Origin: Aristolochia californica
Lineage: Eukaryota > Streptophyta > Magnoliopsida > Piperales > Aristolochiaceae
NCBI GenBank assembly: GCA_029961685.1
Contig: JARWKL010000007.1
Span: 10,067,406-10,131,405 of the forward strand
Length of the DNA: 64,000 nucleotides
Direction of reading: 5' to 3'
A program made the position numbers and the translations under genes. Below are positions 28,709-37,300 of the stretch, piece after piece. Numbering within the stretch: the stretch's first letter is position 1; each line of letters opens with the position of its first letter. The notes beneath the pieces were generated by a model. It saw only the letters and a list, made by a program, of their open reading frames with translations, was not told the DNA's origin and searched no databases.

Positions 28709-28820
28709 TTGATGACATTTGAAACCGCCTTTGTGGACTTTTTAGCCGCAGTTGCTGACTTTGATTTTGTCGTGGGCCTTAACGGCTGCTGACTAGTCTG
28801 CTGATGTGGCTGCTGACTGT
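28709..28820 (-). other. Viral intergenic region between the 3' ORF and the promoter
   Basis: Non-coding on the minus strand, directly after the stop of the 3' ORF. It holds CAGCAGCCACAT-like short repeats and no recognisable gene. Confidence 0.4.
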
Positions 28821-30295
28821 TCATTCGGACAGCTGCCTTTCGGTGCACAATTTACAGGTGTGCTCCTTCGGAAAAGTCTTCTGGGCCATCTGACAGAAGC
28901 TTTCCTTTGTTGTTTTGCTGAAGGGGATATTTCCTCCGAGGAGTTTCTTCAGCGTAGCTTCGAGACTGGTCTGGACGGATGTCAGAGTCTCTTTATAGCT
29001 TTTCGAGACGATCGTCAGTGGGACGGAGGTCTTGTAGACAAAGCTTCTCTTTTTTTGAATCAGCTGTTGTATGAGCTGTATCAGGTTCTTGAGCCCGCGG
29101 ATACGCCTGGTTGGCCAGACTGCTTCTGGGCAAGGCTTGGCTTTTGGAACATGTCTGGGATCATATTCCATGTTGGCGTCACCTTCTTTGATGCCTTCAA
29201 GTGTCACAACAGAAATGCTTGGAAACACCTTTGTGTTAGTAACAATTTCAGCAATACAGGAAACGAAATGAAGTCGAATTCCTTTACTTTTTGTTATGGA
29301 GATGAAACTTTTGCAAGCCTCCATAATTTCCTTTGGCATTTTCTCCAACACTGATAAGTCGGTGGAGTGAAGTACCATCTGTTTTATGAATCCATATGCA
29401 TAAAGCATGGATGCATATTTTGAGTCTATTTCATGACTCAGCTTCACTTGATTCCAACTGTTGCTGGGCACAGTGGTGAAAAAGGGAGTGTTCATCCCTT
29501 GTCCAATTTGTTCATTCTATCTCTGGAATTGAATAGTATGATCGGATTCGATCTTTGAACGAACGTTGTCCACCTTTTGAGGGCGTAGCGAGGGTTCCTC
29601 AGACATAATGTCCGAAAGTTTTAAAGGTTTAAATTTCTTTAAAAACTCAAACTCATTAAAACTAGTTTTATCTGGTTTATTTAGGCTTTTCAACCTTGTA
29701 AACTCAGACGGCGTAACCAATTTTGTCTTGAATGATTTCTCATTACTAGACAAGTCCGTTTCCATCGTGGATGGATCCGTTAAGACTTCCTTTTCAGCTC
29801 GAGACTGATAGGTAGAAGTCCCAGATTTCGATTCAATGAAATCGTTAAGGTTTCCTTTCCAGCTCTAGATTGGCAGGTAGAAATCCCTGATTCCCCTATC
29901 TTCAGAGAAGATTGGGTTGTGATTTCCTTCTCATGCCTGGCATGATCGGTAGAAATCCCGGGTTGACTTGTGTTTATCAAAACACTAATGTCATCCATCT
30001 GCTGATTAGCTGACGTTGTGGCTTCCTTTTCTCGCGATGGAGATCTGGTAGAAGTCCCGAAGGAGCTTGGCATTTCATGCCATTGAGTGAGTTTTTTTAA
30101 CTCTTCGGTTAATTTTTTAACCTTGAGTTGTAAGACTTCTCCACTTAACCCCTAATGGGCACAATTCTCATGTATGTCTCCTCGTTCTGAAAGAACTAAA
30201 AGACTGTCGAATAGTGACTGTAGGGTTGAGAGCAATACCGTGAGTGTGGCAATTGTTGCTGCTAGGTCTGTCAAGGTGTTGCTGAGGGGATCCAT
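28821..30295 (-). pseudogene. Viral 3' ORF, unknown function, broken
   Basis: A reading region of about 480 codons that follows the capsid ORF. It starts with ATG at 30295 (MDPLSNTLTDLAATIATLTV, a Leu/Thr-rich helix), meets a TAG after about 47 codons, and continues in open pieces at 30073-29780, 29765-29517 and 29495-28821. The central part has degenerate repeats that begin G-[TI]-S-T and carry R..KE about eight residues later, separated by 23-30 residues. The C-terminal piece of 224 residues is basic and ends EHTCKLCTERQLSE, a Cys/His cluster that could bind zinc. A CAG acceptor-like site lies 10 bp upstream of the ATG. I do not recognise the family. Its place after the structural genes and the upstream acceptor recall the spliced 3' ORF of tungroviruses, which is comparison only. 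It is not a reverse transcriptase. Confidence 0.6.
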
Positions 30296-30302
30296 TTTAC
30301 CT

Positions 30303-30345
30303 ATCTGTAACACAAGAAAATTTTCGAGTGGTAAGAGTATCAGGT
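30303..30345 (-). promoter_or_regulatory. Splice-acceptor-like site before the viral 3' ORF
   Basis: On the minus strand a pyrimidine-rich stretch ending TTTTCTTGTGTTACAG (AG at 30306-30305) lies 10 bp before the ATG at 30295, with a TTAACCTGAT branch-like sequence about 45 bp upstream. This fits a plant 3' splice site. The matching donor is not proven; an AG-GTATAC near the start of ORF1 (about 34750) is one candidate. Confidence 0.4.
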
Positions 30346-30473
30346 TAATTATAAAGTTCTCTATAAATGCATGATGCAGTAACAGAGAAAGTTTATGACA
30401 ATAGTGGGAGATAAATTAAATCACCGCGCTGGCTGCCATTTGTATATCGGGAAGGCAAAAGCATAACCGAATA
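30346..30473 (-). other. Short viral spacer between the capsid and 3' ORFs
   Basis: AT-rich, without an ORF. It holds the branch-point-like and pyrimidine context of the acceptor site described for 30303-30345. Confidence 0.4.
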
Positions 30474-32221
30474 TTAGACAAAGGTTGTGCCTGAAGAGTC
30501 ACTCATATTTTCTGAGTTTTCGGAGGAGGAAGACTCAGTTTCTAGATGAAGTTCATAGACCTCATCTCCTAACTGGATGTCATCATAATGGATGATTTCC
30601 AATCCTTTTTCTTCGGCGAGTAACATGTAAGTACTGTACCGCCGTTGTTGTTTATCATTTGGATAATCTTTGGCGAAATGTCCTTCTTTCTGGCATATCC
30701 AGCATTTGCATTTGATTGGGGTTTTCCCCTTTGGGCAGTATGCATTTGACCCTTTACTGGATGTGGTAGGGCCAGAATTTGTTCTTCTCTTAAAGTATCT
30801 CTTTTTAGGAGTATACCTAGTTGTAGAACTTTTTTGTATCCTAAATTTTTTCTATTGAAATTTCTTAGGATATTTTCGTGGCTTATGGGAGGTGGTTTTA
30901 CAACCATAAGCTCTAACATTTTTGTTCTGGTTTGAACAACATAATGTTTGTTTGTTTGCCTTACTACTTTTATTTTGTAGTTTTTGGGCTTCACAAAGAT
31001 TTTCCAGCATGTCTTGTATAAATCGATGTCTTCTTCCTAAAGTATCAATGTTTAGGAAAATATCCATGGTCAAAGTACCATGTTCTGGATTGTTTTGCCA
31101 ATATTTTGTAATGTAGTCTTTTTCAGCTACATGTGCAAATGGTTCTGGCAATTTTGCATAAAAGATAGACAGATAAGGTTTCTGGTCTTCTTTTTGCAGT
31201 TTATAGAAGTAACTTGCAAACTCGCAGTAATACTTCTCATAAAAAAAATGTTACAGATTTGTAACTTGTTTAATTTCTGAAGAGTTTCTAAACGTTTTCT
31301 TTGTTTAGTACTCTCATTGTAGGCTTCTAGGGTTGGATGTATTCCTAGAAATTCCTTTGATATCTTAGCCACTAATCCTTTCAAGATATTGGCTATCGAT
31401 ATTGAGGTATTAGCTCATTTTTGGTCTTCGGGAAGGTTGTCCCACCAATGAGCTACATTACCCTGTAAAGCATGGGTAAAGAAATTAAATGTTGATTCTT
31501 GGTTCCAAGATTCATGCATATTTGTAGCATTGCTCATGCTTCTTTCCCAATCTTTAAGGACCTTTTCTCCATCCTTGGGGCAATCCAAGTTGAGGTAAAA
31601 TCCAAAAGGGTTTATGCTATCTATGGTTTGGTGTCCCTTAGTAGCATTTGAAGGATCGACATTTGTGTATTTTGTCAAATACCTTTGTCCTCTCAGGGAT
31701 ATTTTGGAGTGGGAGAAACTTTCTCGTTCTTGCGGGTGAACCACAGTACGGTTTCGGAAGTTATCTTGACAACTATCTTCCATGTGGGTGTCTCGTACCC
31801 TTGAAGTTTTTGCTTCAAAATGGCCGCTACCACGAAGCATTCGAAATCTTTTACCAAGATCATCTGCCTTTTTTTCTTTAGCAGAGTAGTCTATTTTCTT
31901 GGTATTTTCTTCTGCAACTTCAGATTCCCAGGCTTCTGGTTCACTGTCGTGTTGCTCTTGTTGTTTACTAGAGGAAGGTTTTTCCTCTTGAACATAATAA
32001 ATTGGTTGGCGACCGAAGGTATTATATTCTGCGTAAACTTCATCATCGGTGGAGGATGATGCTTTTGAAGCGATCCTAAAAGCAGGTGGTGCCGGATCCT
32101 TTTTTCTAGGTGCTATGCAAGGTGTTGCAAAGTACACTAAGTTTTTCAGCCATCCGGTGATGTCAGGAAGGCCTAATGGTAATGGATTTTCCATATCCAT
32201 TAAATAGAAAAACTCTGTCAT
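30474..32221 (-). pseudogene. Viral capsid (Gag-like) protein with zinc knuckle, broken
   Basis: About 580 codons. It starts MTEFFYLMDMENPLPLG, with an ATG that overlaps the stop of the preceding tiny ORF (ATGA). The first 200 residues are acidic and low-complexity (EVAEENTKK, SSSKQQEQHDSEPEAWESE). Next is a helical Gag/capsid-like core (TFNFFTHALQGNVAHWWDNL). A basic tail follows with a CCHC knuckle, CWICQKEGHFAKDY, at 30704-30663, whose fourth ligand is Tyr instead of Cys (TGT to TAT would explain it). The end is Ser/Glu-rich. Breaks: a TGA at 31417-31415, a frameshift in an A/T homopolymer near 31240, and another near 30850. An acidic N-terminus, core, basic region and knuckle are the normal plan of caulimovirid coat proteins. 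No protease or RT follows. Confidence 0.75.
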
Positions 32222-32433
32222 AGAGCTAATTCTTGAAGCTTCCGTTGAACCTTTTTTATTAGATACAGTAGTAGAATTTCTCTACGGGTTAATCTCCACC
32301 ATTCATTCAGATATGCTTGATAAGCTATATCGGTTTCATTTATTGGTGTGAGAGTTTCTCTGGCTTGCCAATTTTGGGCTTGCATTGACCGTACCAGACG
32401 AAGTTGATCTAGTAGTCTTGCTCTATTGATCAT
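32218..32433 (-). CDS. Viral tiny ORF b, 71 aa, paralogue of the ORF before it
   Basis: Open from ATG at 32433 to the stop, whose TGA overlaps the capsid ATG (ATGA at 32221-32218). It starts MINRARLLDQLRLVRSMQ and has RETLTP-near-DIAYQAYLNEWW in the middle and a basic Leu-rich end. The order of landmarks (MI-x-x-x-x-LLD-x-L-x-L, then R-x-TL-x-P, then an aromatic run) matches the 55-residue ORF just upstream, so the two look like a tandem duplication. Function unknown. Stop-start overlaps of this kind are known between small ORFs and the polyprotein in badnaviruses and tungroviruses, where ribosomes scan or reinitiate. It has no stop or frameshift, unlike its neighbours. Confidence 0.6.
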   Translation of the reverse strand: MINRARLLDQLRLVRSMQAQNWQARETLTPINETDIAYQAYLNEWWRLTRREILLLYLIKKVQRKLQELAL

Positions 32434-32483
32434 TTTACAAAGCTAAAAGGTTTAGCTTTCTTTTAATTTTCTTGATCTTGCAT

Positions 32484-32651
32484 CTAAGGTTTGTAGATAC
32501 GATCAGAATATCTTTCCCAAAAATAGTAATACCAAACCATTGCTGGGATTGTATTATCTTCTGGCTGAAGAGTATTTCTTTGGAGTAAAGCGAGGTCAAG
32601 GCTTTCTCTTTTTAATTTTAAACGATCTAAAAGTTTCTTTTTATAGATCAT
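32484..32651 (-). CDS. Viral tiny ORF a, 55 aa
   Basis: Open from ATG at 32651 to TAG at 32486-32484. The ATG overlaps the TGA of the coiled-coil ORF (ATGA at 32651-32648). It starts MIYKKKLLDRLKLKRESLD, then has LLQRNTLQPEDNT and an aromatic cluster MVWYYYFWERYSD. It aligns by eye with tiny ORF b next to it. About 50 bp separate its stop from the ATG of ORF b. Function unknown. The overlap with the previous stop and the resemblance to ORF b are the reasons I trust such a short frame. Confidence 0.5.
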   Translation of the reverse strand: MIYKKKLLDRLKLKRESLDLALLQRNTLQPEDNTIPAMVWYYYFWERYSDRIYKP

Positions 32652-33073
32652 TCTGGTGTCCAAGGTGTAAAAGGTGTTTTATACCTTGATGGACCTAGAG
32701 AACCTAGACGTTCTTTTGAACCAAGTTGTTCTTTTAATGCTAAGACTGCTATCAAAAGTTCTTGCATTTTATCTTTGTTTAGATTATCTAAACTTTGTTT
32801 AAGTTTAAGTTCTGTTAACTCTTTGAAGAAAATAGGACTATTTCCATGGTCAATCTTTTCTAGAATATTTTCTAGGATGTTTTGACACTTTATTATTTCT
32901 CTATGTTTATGTTCATCATAGAGGAAATCTATTTTCTGTTCGAGGTTTTCAACAGTTTGTTCTAACCTATTAAGGGTCTTACCAAAAGACTCTAAGGTTT
33001 GATTAGAATTGATGAAGATGTCACTAGTTCCTATAGGTGGACCTAAGGCTTTGTATGGGTTATGTGCCATCAT
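32648..33073 (-). CDS. Viral coiled-coil protein, 141 aa
   Basis: Unbroken from MMAHNPYKALGPP to PWTPE and TGA. It overlaps the end of the movement-protein ORF by 14 bp and is linked to the next ORF by ATGA. Residues of about 25-55 (LNRLEQTVENLEQKIDFLYD) show heptad-like Leu/Val/Ile spacing. A second helical segment runs to about residue 110, and the end is Pro/Arg-rich (SLGPSRYKTPFTPWTPE). Coiled-coil N-terminus plus basic, Pro-rich C-terminus is the plan of caulimovirid virion-associated proteins, so that role is plausible, but I cannot confirm homology. It is intact, unlike the genes on both sides. Confidence 0.55.
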   Translation of the reverse strand: MMAHNPYKALGPPIGTSDIFINSNQTLESFGKTLNRLEQTVENLEQKIDFLYDEHKHREIIKCQNILENILEKIDHGNSPIFFKELTELKLKQSLDNLNKDKMQELLIAVLALKEQLGSKERLGSLGPSRYKTPFTPWTPE

Positions 33074-34010
33074 CTATGGGAAGAGGAACATAAGCATTGG
33101 GCCTTGGATTTTCGATTCCTTCGAAACGAGAATTGTTTGAGGTTCTACTTGTTGAGGTAGAGGGTCTGTCCTGTTCGATGGAAAAGTTGGTTCTAGTGTT
33201 TGTGATCACTAGTTTTCCTTCTATCTCCTTTATGGTTTTCCGAGAGAGGGGAAGGTGTCTAGGTGCCAAAGGTTGGACTACCCATTCTGTTGGCCATGTT
33301 AACTCTCTAGGGTCGAGTTCTTCTATGGTCAAGTTTTCAGAATAACCAATGTTTTTGGGTAATTCTGTGAGTTTCTTTGAATCTTTAACTGGAACCTTTC
33401 CAGTGTTGATTCCTCGGGCTACTATGAATACAAGTATGCGCATAACTATTCTTCCTGGTTGAATTCCATTTTTCGACCAGTTGTCTGTATAGATTTTTAA
33501 GGGTATCTTGGATGTGCTTGTCTTCTAAATCTATTTGCAGATTGGGCCATGTTGTAAAGGATACTGGGCCTAATCCTAAGTTTGCTCTAACTCCTCCGAG
33601 TAGGGCATTTTCAAAATTATTCTTCACAGAGTTATCTACTATAGCTTCTATGAAGGGTAAATTCTGATTGATTCGTATTAAGGGTCTAATCCTATACGAA
33701 CTAGTCCATAATGGACATATTTGAATCTTTTCAGCTTAGCTAAGTCAGATTCACTTAATAATCTATAGTAGAAAGTACCTGAGTCGGTATCCTGTATTTC
33801 TACAGATAGTTCCTTCTGGAAGATGAAGGATTTCTTTTGGAACTCAATCCAATCTTTGTTGTAGACTTCAGTTATCCAAGGGATACTTATTGTCCACTTT
33901 TGTCCATCCTGCATTAGATTAGGATGTTCATCGTATTCTCCTTGTGTTTCATGATGTATATGAACACTGTTTTGGAGAGAAGTACATTCTATTCCTATTT
34001 TTTTAGACAT
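33060..34010 (-). pseudogene. Viral movement-protein-like ORF, broken
   Basis: About 315 codons from ATG at 34010 (MSKKIGIECTSLQ). The first 110 residues contain FKYVHYGLVRIGLDP, like the conserved centre of caulimovirid 30K-superfamily movement proteins. After a frameshift near 33680 the frame continues with NALLGGVRANLGLGPVSF, again typical. A second shift near 33440 leads to a hydrophilic tail that ends about 14 bp inside the coiled-coil ORF. In the family this protein forms tubules in plasmodesmata for cell-to-cell spread. Its presence separates this insert from ordinary LTR retrotransposons. The assignment rests on motif memory, not on a search. Confidence 0.65.
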
Positions 34011-34680
34011 TTAGGAATTTAAGATGAGTTGAGGTCTCTTGTAATTTTTGGAATAGGATTTCAATCAATCGTTCCAATTGATACAAAGTGATGAAAGGAG
34101 AGATGTGTTGTATAACTAGTTCTCTCAATTCCTCATTTTGAGTTAAGGCGCAGATGTCTCGTATAAGACGATCTCTATTTGTTCCGTGATGAGTTTTTAC
34201 AGAAGATATTTTGCAAATTACTTCTTTTACATGGTTTGTTGTTAACCATTCTTATTTTTGCTTCTAGGATAGGTTCTAAGATCCTAGAAGGATTAATTTC
34301 TTGATCCACATAGCTTTGTAGATCTGTAAGGAAACACACTGTTTCGTCAGTATTTCCTGTTTTAAGTACCTCAAGATGGGCATTAATTCTTCTTTTGAGT
34401 TTTTGTACTTGTTCATTGACGTCACTTTCTATTCCTAAGCATAGGAAAGCAACGCTTTCTGGGGTGTATTTTTCCCAGCATCTTTTCATAGAGAAGTTGT
34501 GATGCATATCACCAACTAAATCCATTATATTATTTAATATTAAATTATTCTTGTCATGCCATCCATGTGGATAGCCTATTATTGGACAAACATTTGTGTG
34601 TCCAGTTTTCAACACGGTGTCGTAAGAAGGACCGTTGAGTTCCTTTTAACCTACCAGTTGGGGTCTTTGGTACATTAGTA
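34003..34680 (-). pseudogene. Viral ORF1, longer copy, frameshifted
   Basis: The first ORF after the primer site. It is open to about 34175 with NLILNNIMDLVGDMHH, a helical VNEQVQKLKRRINAHLEVLK and a basic KPCKRSNLQN stretch. A frameshift near 34200 moves the natural frame, which then runs to a TAA at 34005-34003, overlapping the ATG of the movement-protein ORF. It would be about 220 residues, helical and without Cys/His motifs or membrane segments. The truncated copy is at 26904-27257. Function unknown. ORF1 proteins in related viruses are virion-associated or of unknown role. Confidence 0.5.
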
Positions 34681-35730
34681 CATTTGTTCCTTACAAATGT
34701 TACTTGGGATTTGACCGGTATGGGTCGTAACTGTTTGGGAGTATGTATACCTAAACAGAAAGAATCAAAGTTAAGCTTTGACTTCTTTGACACATACAAA
34801 ACCAAGTCTACTACTCGGCTCTGATACCATTTTACAACACATGATGAGTCTCTACATAACTTTGACAGCGGAATACGATACCAAAACACTATTGTTATGA
34901 TATCAACGATACAAAGTCTCTAATAGACTTGTACACACAATGGGAGAGAACCTAGGGATGAGGGCAGCGGAACAAGAATCCTAGGGACTGCTACCTGCCA
35001 GTCTCGAGCTACAGGCAGTGGAAAACATCGATGACTCACATAATACTATTCCTACAGTTACATTTCTACTGTCCTATCATTTCACTATCATATCACTCTC
35101 TGCTTTCTACCACATGTCACTGCTCTGTACTCGTTTGTGTCTGTTTCATAGCTATCTAATAGGCCCAACATGACTTCTGCTGCTACTTAGAACTTCTTCG
35201 GGGTTTGACCCTATTCCTACCGGCTTACCACCAAGTGGGCAATTTCGTCGATGCGGTCCTCACGGTCTCCAGAGGGCGCCAAGCTGTTCCTATTAATCGT
35301 TGCGGCTCCATGGCTGCTTCAACAGGGTAGAGCACAGCTCCGTTTCGTTTTCTACCTCGGAGCGTAGCCGAATAATTCCAAGTCTCTAGCGTCTGTCCTA
35401 TTTGGCACTATTTCGATACTATTTTTTTTTATGAGTGAACAGTAAACATGAATATTAATCATGAATAATAACCATGAATAGTAAAAATGAACAGTACTTT
35501 TGAACTGTAACTTTGCAACAGTAAAAACAAACACTGTGGAGATCATATACATAAATGCAGAACCTGAACAGTAATAACAACTACTGTGGAGATCATATTT
35601 ATATATGCGGAATATGAACAATAATAACAAACACTGTACGAATCAAAATATTAAAAACATGCGGAAATATAAAAAACATTGTTCAAAACAAATAAAAACA
35701 TAACTAAATACGTACCCTAAAAAAGGGGAA
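34318..35730 (-). repeat. Viral terminal repeat, right copy
   Basis: Second copy of 26903-28252, about 1413 bp. Differences by eye are mostly transitions, about 5%. An additional block near 35580-35625 repeats the GAACAGTAATAACAA motif, so the difference in length comes from slippage in this repeat zone. It ends at AAAAAAGGGGAA, directly before the duplicated Copia leader. Confidence 0.93.
34817..34829 (-). other. Viral primer binding site, right copy (initiator tRNA-Met)
   Basis: On the minus strand TGGTATCAGAGCC, an exact tRNA-Met complement, as in Caulimoviridae and many plant LTR elements. The viral terminal repeat continues on both sides of it, which argues against an LTR boundary here. 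Confidence 0.85.
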
Positions 35731-36494
35731 TTTTTTTTTTTGCATATTCTCTCTTCTACGGTTTCAATTTTTTTCTGTCTTCTTGAATTATTGATTCATG
35801 TCAAGGCAAGATAATTTTCATAAACATTGTGAAGATCTATCTTGTATGACTAAAAGGATATAGTAGTCTTGATCATCTTGTTGCAAAATTACATGATTGA
35901 TCAATGGTGGTTTTTTTTGGTTTGTTATTTGGATTCAGTTACCTTTATGTAAGGGGAATCACACATTGTTGATATGGGATTTCAGCATATGTTGATGTTA
36001 ATTCTATAATCTAAAGTTACTCATGGGAGTGTGTTATGTTGTTAGATGGCCTTTTTATGTTTGATGAAATTCCAACACTCACTTATCCCTATTATTTTTT
36101 GCGTCTGAACTTCAGCAATTTAATCTTTTTTTTGTGTTGAAGTATTCCCATGAGTTGGAATTTATTTTGCCAAGAAATCGCTCTCGGTTTGCCAAGAAAG
36201 GCCTTGTCTAAAGTTTCTCTCGGTTTTGTGGTTGAGTGTGGATTAAGAATAAGAGTTGCATCTATTCTCTTCTCTATATTTTTTTGATAAATATAAGAGA
36301 AGTTGAGTAGTGGCTAGTTCTTGTTATCACTTGACAAAAGCACCAGTTTTTCCATGATTTGGTGCTTATTCTCTCAAAAATATTCTCTACTTAGTTTTGG
36401 TGTCTAAATTGGTCTATGGGTGCTTCAAATTACGTTGTGTAATTGTTATTTGATCTCCTTTGACAATTGACCTTACTAGTTGATTTGTGTCAAC
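35731..36494 (+). other. C1 leader, right part
   Basis: Untranslated leader of C1 that continues after the viral insert. Its first 60 bases repeat the end of the left leader part. It is AT-rich with many stops, and no gene is seen before the gag ATG at 36495. Confidence 0.7.
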
Positions 36495-37300
36495 ATGGAG
36501 AGTGGACATATGAGTAATAAGAGTGACATACTCTGAATTACTACAATTCCACTAAGAGGTCTTTCCAATACCTCAGCTGGTCACAATAGGTACGGAGGGT
36601 TCTCATTACTCATGACCTTCTCAACCATGTTATCAAAATCCCTCCTCTGATTGATGAAGAAGATGAAGTCTACCGTAAATGGGTAAAAAATGATAACATG
36701 GTTATCAGTTGACTTATTAATAGCAAGGAAGAGCATGTCGCTAACAATGTGGTCATCTTGGAAACTTTCAAGGATATTTGGGACACATGTGCTAAGCTCT
36801 ATTTTAGTACCGCCTCCTTGCACAGAGTATATGATGTTTTCAAAAGTATGTTGGCTACCAAACAAGGGGATAATATTCATGAGTTTTTGGCCCAGTTTTG
36901 TGGCCTTCTCCAAGAATAGAAAATTGCACAACCATACTCTACCGACATTGATGTCCAAGAAAAATAGCACAAGGCCCTGGCATCGGTTATTTTCCTTACC
37001 AATATTAAGTCATATCTAGAGGTGGCTAAGACTCAGGTTCTTAGTTCCTTTGCCCTGCCCTCTTTTGATGACATCAGTGCTACGTTGTTATGGATTCCTG
37101 ATCCATCTCCTCCTTCTCCAATTGATTCTACATCAGCTATGTTCTCTAGTAATCGAGGTACATCATCCCCACTCCGAGGCTGTGGCACAAATACAAGAGG
37201 AGGCCGCAATAGAGGTGGTCAAATGGGTCTGACCCTTTCCCGCACTGAGCCTCGAATGTGCAGTTACTGTGGTGGTTAGAACCACCTAGTGGATTCATGC
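36495..37300 (+). pseudogene. C1 gag (Copia type), broken
   Basis: Starts MESGHMSNKSDIL, parallel to the MAEDNMSHKSDIL start of C2 gag at 46612. The region ILETFKDIWDTCAKL-like and FKSMLATKQGDNIHEF is typical of Copia gag polypeptides. A CCHC zinc knuckle (CSYCGG, stop, NHLVDSC) sits at about 37260-37300, with a TAG inside it. At least four stops are present. In an active element Gag forms the virus-like particle and binds RNA. Confidence 0.8.

Larger units (their letters stand above)
26903..35730 (-). mobile_element. Endogenous caulimovirid-like element lacking reverse transcriptase
   Basis: A minus-strand insert with long terminal redundancy: 26903-28252 and 34318-35730 are the same sequence at about 95% identity by eye. 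Corresponding points lie 7415 bp apart at one end and 7478 bp at the other, so the source was a circle of about 7.4-7.5 kb, within the size range of Caulimoviridae. Read on the minus strand the circle holds: promoter, leader of about 1 kb, tRNA-Met primer site, ORF1, movement-protein-like ORF, coiled-coil ORF, two tiny ORFs, capsid/Gag-like ORF with a zinc knuckle, and a 3' ORF. The redundancy runs about 500 bp past the primer site into ORF1, so the repeats are not LTRs. No protease, RT or RNase H motif is found. Decay is moderate. The genus is not assigned. Confidence 0.8.

Noticed and set aside
28806..29354. A 182-codon plus-strand frame over the viral 3' ORF
   Set aside because: It is the antisense shadow of the minus-strand 3' ORF, has no recognisable domain and opposes the direction of the viral genes.
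34554..34889. A 111-codon viral frame that spans the primer site
   Set aside because: It runs across the tRNA primer site and overlaps the better supported ORF1 frame, and the left copy has a stop in it. Probably leader translation.
26903..35730. Reading the terminal repeats of the viral insert as LTRs of a Gypsy or Copia element
   Set aside because: The repeat continues about 500 bp beyond the tRNA primer site into ORF1, has no TG...CA ends and no short target duplication. Terminal redundancy of a circular genome explains it better.
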